Assembly (NCBI GenBank): GCA_947178085.1
Contig: CAMWWS010000048.1
Span: forward strand, 1 to 11,705
DNA from: an uncultured Lachnospiraceae bacterium
Lineage (GTDB): Bacteria > Bacillota_A > Clostridia > Lachnospirales > Lachnospiraceae
DNA: 11,705 bases
Direction of reading: 5' to 3'
The translations under genes were made by a program, and so were the position numbers. Positions 1-6,613 of this stretch are shown in pieces. Below the pieces are notes generated by a model. The model ran no database searches. It had not been told where the DNA came from and saw nothing but the letters and a program-made list of their open reading frames with translations. Position 1 is the first letter of the stretch, and every line of letters starts with the position of its first letter.

Positions 1-1475
1 CTCACATCCTCCTTGCGCAGCAGAATGTTGCTGCGGATATCCCCTGAGAACAGGAATACGTCCTGAAGCATTTGACCGAAGTGTCTCCTAAGTGAAGATA
101 TCTTGATTTTACGGATATCTATGCCGTCAATGAGAATCTGCCCCTTCTGGATATCATAATTACGGCAGATAAGGCTTAAAATCGTAGTCTTTCCGGAACC
201 GGTAGAACCGACTAACGCCACCGTCTGCTTAGCATCCACATGGAAGGACACGCCTTTTAGCACCCATTCATCAGGCTTATAGCAAAACCATACGTCTTTA
301 AACTCAATCTCTCCCCGAATCTCCGGCAGTTCAACTGCATCGGGTTCATCCACCACCTCCGGTATCATATCCAGAATGGTGAAGATTTTCTCCGCCGCTG
401 CAAAAGAACGCTGTAACATATCGAACTGCTCAGCCAGAGTCTGGATGGGATTGAAAAATCTGGAAATATACATATAGAAAGATACCATAATACCGCTGTC
501 AATTACCTGTCCGAAATAACTGATATCCTTTATATATCCCTTTGCTCCGAAATAAAACAGGCACAGGTTAGATGAAATATAAAGCATATATACCATAGGC
601 TGGAAAATACCGAATACAAGCATTCTACCCATCTTCGCCTTCTGCAGTGTCCGGCTGCGGCTTAAGAAATCATCAAGCTTCTGTTCCTCCCTGTTAAAAA
701 TCTGGGTTATCTTCATACCGGACAGATTCTCGGACAGATAAGTATTAATATCCGTAGTGGCATCATTTACCTTACGGTGTACACGTCTTGAGAATTGACG
801 GAATACTATGGTAAAAAACAGTACAAACGGCACGAAGCAAAGTACCATCAGCGTCAGAGCATAGTTCAACATCAGCATGGCTCCCAGCACGCCCACGATC
901 ACCATGGAATTCTTGGCAAGTGTCACCAGAATATTGGTGAACATATATGAAATAGCGTTAGGGTCATTGGACACCCTTGTCACCAGTTTACCGACAGGAA
1001 TATTATTCAACTGTTCATGGCTAAGCTTCTCAATGTGAGTAAAGACATCCAGGCGTATCTGTGAGAGTATCTTCTGCCCCGTCTTTTGCAAAATCATCGC
1101 CTGTAGGTATGTGCAGATCATGGAAACTACCAAGATTCCTGCATATAGTCCTACCATTGCATACAACCTGCTCAGTTCAAAGTCCTTCTTTATCAAATTC
1201 TGAATATTTCCTATGATTAACGGAGAAACCAAATCGTACACAATGGAAAACAGCATCACAAAAAACACCAGTACAAAGCTTTTCCAATAGGGTTTTGCAT
1301 ACTGCAACAGACGCATGATGATTTCTCTATCCGGCATCTTCCTTTCCTTATCGGATTCATCTTTTACCTTCTTAAGCGCTATAAAAGCAAGCAGAAAAAC
1401 TATCGTAAAAGCGCCTATAATTGCGCCTACAATCATTATGGGCAGATATTCATTCTTTATTGCCGTATCATTCAT
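1..1475 (-). CDS. ABC exporter half-transporter, BmrD/YheH-like (partial, C-terminal end beyond the window)
   Basis: This is a fused permease-ATPase half-transporter, presumably the second subunit of a heterodimeric drug exporter in the cytoplasmic membrane. I translated it through the left edge: 491 codons are visible. About 40 N-terminal residues hold an extra hydrophobic segment (roughly residues 11-34). The usual six-helix exporter domain follows (helices near 64-88, 103-124, 182-204, 206-226, 286-308 and 326-342), then the start of the ATPase domain with Walker A GSTGSGKTT at 423-431 and the Q-loop glutamine at 471 (LQDVFLF). Signature, Walker B and H-switch lie beyond the window. The ATG at 1475 overlaps the stop of the upstream ABC gene by 8 nt (ATGAATGA) and is preceded by GGAGGAAGGAG, so translation is probably coupled. 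The pairing with a Walker-B-degenerate neighbour fits the BmrC/BmrD and TM287/TM288 arrangement. Substrate unknown. Confidence 0.9.
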   Translation of the reverse strand, partial: MNDTAIKNEYLPIMIVGAIIGAFTIVFLLAFIALKKVKDESDKERKMPDREIIMRLLQYAKPYWKSFVLVFFVMLFSIVYDLVSPLIIGNIQNLIKKDFELSRLYAMVGLYAGILVVSMICTYLQAMILQKTGQKILSQIRLDVFTHIEKLSHEQLNNIPVGKLVTRVSNDPNAISYMFTNILVTLAKNSMVIVGVLGAMLMLNYALTLMVLCFVPFVLFFTIVFRQFSRRVHRKVNDATTDINTYLSENLSGMKITQIFNREEQKLDDFLSRSRTLQKAKMGRMLVFGIFQPMVYMLYISSNLCLFYFGAKGYIKDISYFGQVIDSGIMVSFYMYISRFFNPIQTLAEQFDMLQRSFAAAEKIFTILDMIPEVVDEPDAVELPEIRGEIEFKDVWFCYKPDEWVLKGVSFHVDAKQTVALVGSTGSGKTTILSLICRNYDIQKGQILIDGIDIRKIKISSLRRHFGQMLQDVFLFSGDIRSNILLRKEDV

Positions 1476-3249
1476 TGCTATCCGCTCCTTCCTCCTCCAG
1501 TTTCTGAAGGTCTACCATTTTACGATACTGAGGGCAGGATTCATACAATTCCTCATGGGGTCCTGCCGCTATGAGCTCCCCATCCTCAATAAACAGAACC
1601 TTATCCATTTTCTCGATGGTAGTAACACGGTGCGCTATCAAAATGGTAGTCTTACCTTGTCTTGCATTGCGCAGATTTTCCAGAATTGCCGCTTCGGTTT
1701 TCGTGTCCACGGCGGATACCGAATCGTCCAAAATCAGTATAGGCGCGTCTTTCATCAGTGCACGCGCAATGGAAATCCTCTGCTTCTGACCGCCTGAAAC
1801 AGTGACTCCGCGTTCACCTAAAACAGTGTTGTAACCTTGCTGGAACTCTTTGATATTACTATGTACATCCGCAAGTCTCGCCGCCTGAACCACGGCTCTT
1901 GAGTCATGCTTTTCCACTCCAAATGCGATATTATTCTCAATGGTATCAGAAAACAGGAAATTATCCTGGGGAACATAGGCACAGCACGCTCTTAAATCAC
2001 GGATTTTCACATCGTTTACATCTATACCGTCCACAAACAAAGTACCATCCGGCACATTATATGTGCGTAAAAGTAAATCCACAAGCGTAGTCTTGCCGGA
2101 ACCGGTTTTCCCTACCAGTCCGACGTTCTCTCCTGCTTTTATAGTGACAGAAATGTCTCTTAGTATCTCCGTATCGCCGTCTGGATAGCAAAAAGACAGA
2201 TTACGGAACTCGATATCTCCTTTGACATTTTTTAAATCCCTTGCACCTTCCCTGTCCGTAACGGCAATCTCTGCATCCAGCAGCTCTCCCAGACGATCTA
2301 AAGACGCCTTGCCTCTGGACGTCATGTCAATCAATTCCGAAACTGCCATGATAGGCCATACAATAGTAGTAAAGTATCCGATGAACTCTACAAGCTGACC
2401 TGCATCGAACTCGCCACGGTACACCAGATATCCGCCGTATCCTAAGATTATGCAGATAACGCTCTCCACAAACAACGTCACCATGATTCTCAGCAGTACA
2501 GAATATCTCGTATGGTCAATGTTTGCTTCCTCATTCTCTACATTCAGCTTCTTAAACGCCATCAGTTCCTTTGCTTCCTTAACGAATGCTTTGATTACGG
2601 CAATACCCGAAAAGCTTTCCTGTGAAAAGTCCGAAAGTTTGGAAAACGCCTCCTGCCTGATATCCCATTTTTTCATCATCTGCTTGCCAATCACTGTAGC
2701 AGATGCCAATAAAAACGCCATTGGGATAAGGGATAAAAGCGTCAGCACCCTGTCCATATGCCACATATTCATTATAGCCAGCACTCCAAGAAGCAGCGCG
2801 TCGCATAACATCATGACGCCCCAGCCGAAGCACTCCTGTACGGTGTCCAAATCGTTTGTAAACAGGCTCATCAGGTTTCCGACCTTATTGACCTGATAGT
2901 ATTCACGGCTTAAATCCTTGGCATGGTCGAACATACGGTTACGCAAGTCTGCTTCCAGACGGACCGCAGCCCCGAAGAAGCAAACCCTCCACAGAAAACG
3001 CCCTATTACCATAGCCGCAATGATTCCAACCATAGGCATACAGATTCCGTCAAGCAGAAAATCCATGTCAAACGCAGTCTCTACTCCGTTTACAATGACA
3101 CTTCCGCCGTTCATACCATTGACAATCAATCGATAGAGCTTAGGAATTTCCAACTGCAGATAGTCCACAGCAACCAGCGAAAGCAGACCCAGAATCAGCC
3201 ATCCCGCGTATTTAAAATAATACCTGTTGATATGTTTACCGAATATCAT
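1468..3249 (-). CDS. ABC exporter half-transporter with degenerate Walker B, BmrC/YheI-like
   Basis: This is a fused permease-ATPase of 593 residues, a normal length for the family. Six membrane helices lie within about residues 16-305. The ATPase domain has Walker A GKTGSGKTT (380-388), Q-loop Gln428, signature VSGGQ (484-488), Walker B ILILDD (Asp508-Asp509) and switch His540. The residue after the Walker B aspartate is Asp rather than the catalytic Glu. In known heterodimeric exporters (BmrC, TM287) this substitution marks the subunit with the weak ATP site, so it should work with the overlapping downstream subunit. Start choice: ATG at 3249 lies 8 nt after GAGG. The in-frame ATG at 3255 (two codons longer) has only 2 nt between GAGG and the ATG, so 3249 is preferred. 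It is the first gene after a consensus promoter. Multidrug export is inferred from the family; the substrate is unknown. Confidence 0.93.
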   Translation of the reverse strand: MIFGKHINRYYFKYAGWLILGLLSLVAVDYLQLEIPKLYRLIVNGMNGGSVIVNGVETAFDMDFLLDGICMPMVGIIAAMVIGRFLWRVCFFGAAVRLEADLRNRMFDHAKDLSREYYQVNKVGNLMSLFTNDLDTVQECFGWGVMMLCDALLLGVLAIMNMWHMDRVLTLLSLIPMAFLLASATVIGKQMMKKWDIRQEAFSKLSDFSQESFSGIAVIKAFVKEAKELMAFKKLNVENEEANIDHTRYSVLLRIMVTLFVESVICIILGYGGYLVYRGEFDAGQLVEFIGYFTTIVWPIMAVSELIDMTSRGKASLDRLGELLDAEIAVTDREGARDLKNVKGDIEFRNLSFCYPDGDTEILRDISVTIKAGENVGLVGKTGSGKTTLVDLLLRTYNVPDGTLFVDGIDVNDVKIRDLRACCAYVPQDNFLFSDTIENNIAFGVEKHDSRAVVQAARLADVHSNIKEFQQGYNTVLGERGVTVSGGQKQRISIARALMKDAPILILDDSVSAVDTKTEAAILENLRNARQGKTTILIAHRVTTIEKMDKVLFIEDGELIAAGPHEELYESCPQYRKMVDLQKLEEEGADSNE

Positions 3250-3307
3250 AATCATTTCCTCTTTACTATAATACTGTTATCGGACTTTCTAAATTGCCCT
3301 GCACTCT

Positions 3308-3336
3308 ATTATAGCCATTGTCTGTCCACATGTCAA
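3308..3336 (-). promoter_or_regulatory. Sigma-A promoter of the left ABC exporter operon
   Basis: On the minus strand, TTGACA (3331-3336) is followed by exactly 17 bp and then TATAAT (3308-3313). Both hexamers and the spacer match the sigma-A consensus perfectly. Transcription should start near 3301, giving a leader of about 50 nt before the ATG at 3249. No regulator gene is adjacent, so expression may be strong and constitutive unless something binds the hairpin-forming dyad that abuts the -35. Confidence 0.85.
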
Positions 3337-3365
3337 AGCCCTCTCAAGCGAATGCTGAGAGGGCT
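3337..3365 (-). terminator. Probable hairpin terminator after copA
   Basis: A 10-bp perfect inverted repeat, AGCCCTCTCA (3337-3346) and TGAGAGGGCT (3356-3365), encloses a 9-nt loop. It lies 72 nt past the copA stop. On the minus strand only a short T stretch (TTTGACAT) follows, so intrinsic termination may be incomplete. The stem ends one base before the -35 hexamer of the ABC operon promoter, so it could also act as an operator dyad. Confidence 0.5.
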
Positions 3366-3437
3366 GATTAACTCTTTAAACTTAACATTAAATTAACTTA
3401 TTTACCAATTACTAAACTGTTATCGCAGTTCACGAAC

Positions 3438-6071
3438 TTAGCTGATTGACACCACTTCGTAGTCCTTGTCTTCCACTGTCTTTTTCAAAACCTCATCAGC
3501 AATTTCAGCATTCAGGCTGACTACTGCTGTACCCTTTTCGTGGCTTACAACCGCCTCAGTTACCTCCGGCAGTTCTTCTAAGGCCTTCTTAACGCTCGCC
3601 TCACAGTGACCACACATCATTCCTTTGATTTCCATTGTTTTTTCCATTTCTTTTCTCTCCTTTTCATTTATATTTTTTTCAATTTTATCAATTACTTCCT
3701 TCTCATTTTTACTGTTCATATCTTTTTCACCTTTATGAGCTGTTTTACGCCTGACCTTTTTGTCATGCTTCGTATCGTACATCTTAAAAAGATTGAGCCT
3801 CAGTGCATTGCTGACAACGCAGAAGCTTGATAAGCTCATTGCCGCGGCGCCGAACATGGGATTGAGTTTCAATCCGAATATAGGATACCATAAACCTGCG
3901 GCAAGCGGAATACCTATTACATTGTAGAAAAACGCCCAGAACAGGTTTTCATGAATATTCCTAAGTGTCGCCCGGCTAAGCCGGATAGCGGCAGGCACAT
4001 CGCTGAGTCTGCTCTTCATCAGTACGATATCCGCTGCATCTATGGCAATATCCGTTCCGGCGCCGATTGCGATACCTATATCCGCTCTGGTAAGCGCCGG
4101 GGCATCATTAATGCCATCTCCGACCATCGCAACCTTGCCTCTTTTTTGCAGATTTCTGATTACGCTCTCTTTGCCATCGGGCAGTACTCCTGCAATCACT
4201 TCATCCACACCCGCCTGCTCACCGATTGCCTGTGCCGTTCGTTCGTTGTCTCCGGTTAACATAACTACTTTTATACCCATATTCTGCAGTTCTTTTACCG
4301 CCTTTGCACTATCTTCTTTCATCACATCCGCTACTGCAATAACGCCTTGAAATTTACCTGCTCTGCTGAAAAACAGCGGCGTCTTACCTGCTTTCGCGAA
4401 GCTCTGTGCCTGCCAGGCAGCACTATTTGGAACCTCCGCCTTCGTCTTGATGAAATCAAGATTACCGCCTGCCAATTCTTCTTTCTGCCACATACCTACG
4501 AGTCCATTTCCCGGCATGGCACGAAAATCCTCTACAGCTTCGGCATGTATGCTTTTTTTCTCTGTAAACTCCAGTATTGCTTTAGCCAACGGGTGCTCGC
4601 TCTTTTGCTCCAATGCAAGAGCCAGCTTTAACAAAGCTTCCTCATCACAGCTGCCATACGGAGCAACATCTGTCACTTTAGGTTCTCCGCTTGTAATAGT
4701 GCCCGTTTTATCCAGTGCGGCAATCTCTATCTTTCCGGCAAGTTCCAGAGACTGCGCCGTTTTAAACATAATTCCGTGCTTGGCTCCCATACCGTTTCCC
4801 ACCATGATTGCCACGGGAGTCGCCAACCCAAGTGCGCATGGACAGCTTATCACAAGTACCGATATAGCTCTTGCAAGTGCGAACCCGAAGCTTTCACCGG
4901 CAATGAGCCAGATAATACCGGTCAATACCGCTATTCCTATTACTGCCGGAACAAAAACTCCCGATACTCTGTCAGCCACTTTGGCAATCGGCGCCTTAGT
5001 CGCAGCCGCATCGCTTACCATCTGTATAATCTGTGACAGCGTTGTGTCTTCGCCGACCCTTGTCGCCTCGCAGCGAAGGAAACCTGACTGATTAAGGGTA
5101 GCCGCGGAAACACTGTCGCCCGCCTGCTTATCCACGGGAATACTTTCCCCGGTAAGCGCCGCCTCATTGACAGCACTGCTTCCTTCCACTACAATTCCGT
5201 CAACAGGGATATTTTCTCCAGGTCTTACGACAAACTTATCGCCTATTTTGACTTGCGCAATATCAACCTCTATTTCCTGACCGTCTCTTATAATCACCGC
5301 TTTTTTAGGCGCCAGTTTCATCAGACCTTTTAATGCATCTGTTGTTTTTCCTTTTGAACGCGCTTCCAGCATCTTTCCCACAGTAATCAGCGTTAATATC
5401 GTTGCAGCGGATTCAAAATAGAACTCATGCATATATGACATAACCATTTCCATATTTCCATTAAGCTGGGCGTCAGTCATTGCAAACAGTGCATATACGC
5501 TGTATATAAAAGAAGCTCCCGCTCCCATCGCAACAAGAGTATCCATATTCGGTGCTCCATGCATGACGCTCTTAAATCCGCTTACAAAAAATTTCTGGTT
5601 AATAACCATGATTGCAACGGTAAGAAGCAGCTGCAACAGCCCCATTGCGATATGATTATTATGGAAAAAGGTTGGCACCGGCCAGTTCCACATCATATGT
5701 CCCATGGAAAAATACATCAGAGGCAAGAGCAGGCAGACAGATACGGCCATTCGTTTTAATAAAAGCGGGGTTTCCTTATCTTCCAGCGCACTCTCATAGG
5801 ATGATGCATTTGATGATGCGCCTCCGGCACTATTGCCGTTTCCTGAAACTCCCACGTTTTTTGCGGAAGCTCCATATCCTGCCGCTTCCACAGCCGCTAT
5901 GATTTCTTCCGAAGACGCAGTACCTTCCACGCCCATTGAGTTAGTCAACAGGCTGACTGAACATGTTACCACACCGGGAACTTTTGATACCGCTTTTTCC
6001 ACTCTGGCGCTGCATGCGGCGCAGCTCATTCCGGTAACTTCATATTGTTCCATATCTATCACTATCTCCAT
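3438..6071 (-). CDS. copA: Copper-exporting P1B-type ATPase CopA with fused C-terminal CopZ-like domain
   Basis: This ATP-driven pump moves Cu(I) out across the cytoplasmic membrane. Domains in order over 877 residues: N-terminal heavy-metal-associated domain with MSCAAC (Cys17, Cys20); a Gly/Ser/Asn-rich linker (about 71-92); membrane helices with a Met/His-rich loop near 123-143; actuator motif TGES (307-310); metal-site CPC (Cys410, Cys412); phosphorylated Asp454 in DKTGT; His493-Pro494; GDGINDAP (651-658); last helices with Tyr716-Asn717 and MSLSS (745-749). After residue about 765 comes a Lys/Glu-rich linker, then a second metal-binding domain from Met809 with MMCGHC (Cys820, Cys823). 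ATG 6071 has only a weak AAGAAGA site; Met7 at 6053, with GGAG 12 nt upstream, is an alternative and would leave the domain intact. It lies 37 nt downstream of csoR, in the same operon. All catalytic motifs are intact, so copper specificity is well supported by the CPC motif and context. Confidence 0.96.
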   Translation of the reverse strand: MEIVIDMEQYEVTGMSCAACSARVEKAVSKVPGVVTCSVSLLTNSMGVEGTASSEEIIAAVEAAGYGASAKNVGVSGNGNSAGGASSNASSYESALEDKETPLLLKRMAVSVCLLLPLMYFSMGHMMWNWPVPTFFHNNHIAMGLLQLLLTVAIMVINQKFFVSGFKSVMHGAPNMDTLVAMGAGASFIYSVYALFAMTDAQLNGNMEMVMSYMHEFYFESAATILTLITVGKMLEARSKGKTTDALKGLMKLAPKKAVIIRDGQEIEVDIAQVKIGDKFVVRPGENIPVDGIVVEGSSAVNEAALTGESIPVDKQAGDSVSAATLNQSGFLRCEATRVGEDTTLSQIIQMVSDAAATKAPIAKVADRVSGVFVPAVIGIAVLTGIIWLIAGESFGFALARAISVLVISCPCALGLATPVAIMVGNGMGAKHGIMFKTAQSLELAGKIEIAALDKTGTITSGEPKVTDVAPYGSCDEEALLKLALALEQKSEHPLAKAILEFTEKKSIHAEAVEDFRAMPGNGLVGMWQKEELAGGNLDFIKTKAEVPNSAAWQAQSFAKAGKTPLFFSRAGKFQGVIAVADVMKEDSAKAVKELQNMGIKVVMLTGDNERTAQAIGEQAGVDEVIAGVLPDGKESVIRNLQKRGKVAMVGDGINDAPALTRADIGIAIGAGTDIAIDAADIVLMKSRLSDVPAAIRLSRATLRNIHENLFWAFFYNVIGIPLAAGLWYPIFGLKLNPMFGAAAMSLSSFCVVSNALRLNLFKMYDTKHDKKVRRKTAHKGEKDMNSKNEKEVIDKIEKNINEKERKEMEKTMEIKGMMCGHCEASVKKALEELPEVTEAVVSHEKGTAVVSLNAEIADEVLKKTVEDKDYEVVSIS
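3645..3662 (-). promoter_or_regulatory. Internal ribosome binding site and ATG for a free CopZ-like chaperone inside copA
   Basis: On the minus strand AAGGAGAG (3655-3662) precedes an in-frame ATG at 3647, with 9 nt between AGGAG and the ATG. Starting there gives exactly 69 residues, the usual length of stand-alone CopZ, with MMCGHC near the N-terminus. The product would be a soluble Cu(I) carrier in addition to the fused domain. Internal initiation is inferred from the sequence. Confidence 0.55.
3717..3733 (-). promoter_or_regulatory. Second possible internal start in the copA linker
   Basis: AAGGTG (3728-3733 on the minus strand) lies 8 nt before an in-frame ATG at 3719, codon 785 of copA. 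It would give a 93-residue product: a charged Lys/Glu-rich leader followed by the CopZ-like domain. The site is weaker than the one at 3655-3662 and may be a remnant of a former gene start. Confidence 0.3.
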
Positions 6072-6108
6072 TCTTCTTGCTTTATCATTAATTGGATTGT
6101 TAAAATCT

Positions 6109-6459
6109 TCATTTCATCAGCTTCTCTAACAGTATAACCAATTCGTCTATTACTTCATCGTTCCCTGCACGGATATTATCAGCTACGCAGGAATGAATAT
6201 GGTTTGCAAGCAACGCTTTACTGAAGCTGTTCAGCGCAGCATTAACTGCTGCAACCTGTATCAGCACATCCGTGCAGTAGGCGTCCTTTTCAATCATTCC
6301 CTGTATTCCGCGTACCTGACCTTCGATTCGTTTCAGGCGGTTCATCATATCTTTATATTCCTTCGGTGAACGTTCTTTAGTCTTATTGGAACATTCGCAG
6401 GCTGCCTCATGGCAGTTTTCCATGTTTTCTATCTGCTGTTTTTCATTATTTTGTGACAT
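6109..6459 (-). CDS. csoR: CsoR-family copper-sensing transcriptional repressor
   Basis: This is a 116-residue all-helical repressor of the CsoR/RcnR family. It releases its operators when Cu(I) binds and so turns on the copper pump downstream. The ligand set is clear: Cys62, His87 and Cys91. The spacings of 25 and 4 residues are the same as in Mycobacterium CsoR (Cys36, His61, Cys65), and a Tyr precedes the first Cys. The core begins near residue 33 (RLKRIEGQVRGI at 41-52). The N-terminal 30 residues are a charged extension with an added cluster Cys16, His17, Cys21, Cys23, which could bind metal but is not part of the family core. The start at 6459 has a good GAGGAGCG site. Two CsoR-type operators lie just upstream, so it should repress its own operon with copA. 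Confidence 0.93.
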   Translation of the reverse strand: MSQNNEKQQIENMENCHEAACECSNKTKERSPKEYKDMMNRLKRIEGQVRGIQGMIEKDAYCTDVLIQVAAVNAALNSFSKALLANHIHSCVADNIRAGNDEVIDELVILLEKLMK

Positions 6460-6474
6460 TTTTTCGCTCCTCGC

Positions 6475-6490
6475 ATACCCTATGGGGTAT
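6475..6490. promoter_or_regulatory. CsoR operator, downstream copy
   Basis: ATACCCTATGGGGTAT consists of perfect half-sites ATACCC and GGGTAT around 4 central bases. The ATACCC/GGGTAT pattern is typical of Firmicute copper (CsoR) operators. It lies about 15-30 bp before the csoR ATG and just downstream of the predicted transcription start, so a bound repressor would block the start of elongation. Confidence 0.75.
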
Positions 6491-6503
6491 TAATCTTAAG
6501 AAT

Positions 6504-6532
6504 AAAATATACCCTCATGGGGTATATGTCAA
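6504..6532 (-). promoter_or_regulatory. Promoter of the csoR-copA operon
   Basis: The minus strand reads TTGACA (6527-6532), 17 bp, then TATTTT (6504-6509). The -35 is perfect and the -10 is moderate. An alternative -10, TATATT, would need a 15-bp spacer and is less likely. Start of transcription is expected near 6497. An operator occupies the spacer, consistent with copper-inducible expression. Confidence 0.7.
6507..6527. promoter_or_regulatory. CsoR operator, promoter copy
   Basis: The core ATACCCTCATGGGGTAT (6509-6525) is extended by AT on the left and AT on the right, giving 8-bp half-sites around 5 central bases. It fills the spacer between the -35 and -10 of the csoR promoter, where a repressor excludes RNA polymerase. 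Its half-sites are one base further apart than in the other copy. Confidence 0.8.
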
Positions 6533-6573
6533 GATATCTTTACTCAAAATATCAAACTTCTTGCTCTTATCTC

Positions 6574-6582
6574 TGATATAAT
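6574..6582 (+). promoter_or_regulatory. Extended -10 promoter of the AraC-GGDEF gene
   Basis: TGATATAAT matches the extended -10 form TGnTATAAT perfectly. No good -35 hexamer is found at the right distance, which is common for extended -10 promoters and also for activator-dependent ones. Transcription should start near 6589, giving a leader of about 25 nt. The nearest CsoR operator ends 46 bp upstream. Confidence 0.6.
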
Positions 6583-6584
6583 AA

Positions 6585-6602
6585 CTTTACGATATCGTAA
6601 AG
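6585..6602. promoter_or_regulatory. Perfect 18-bp palindrome at the AraC-GGDEF start site
   Basis: CTTTACGATATCGTAAAG is perfectly self-complementary. It covers the predicted transcription start and ends just before the ribosome binding site (AAGGG at 6604-6608). It could be an operator for a dimeric repressor. In RNA it could form a short stem of about 6-7 bp next to the ribosome binding site. The binding protein is unknown. Confidence 0.5.
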
Positions 6603-6613
6603 AAGGGTGTATT

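Noticed and set aside
1315..1797. Plus-strand open frame opposite the two left ABC genes
   Set aside because: It has no ribosome binding site, its codons and composition look like an antisense shadow, and it crosses the junction of two well-supported genes. The same holds for the other plus-strand frames within 1899-6129 and 7547-11660.
6475..6582. CsoR control of the divergent AraC-GGDEF gene
   Set aside because: The nearest CsoR operator ends about 46 bp before the extended -10, so the sequence alone does not support direct repression.
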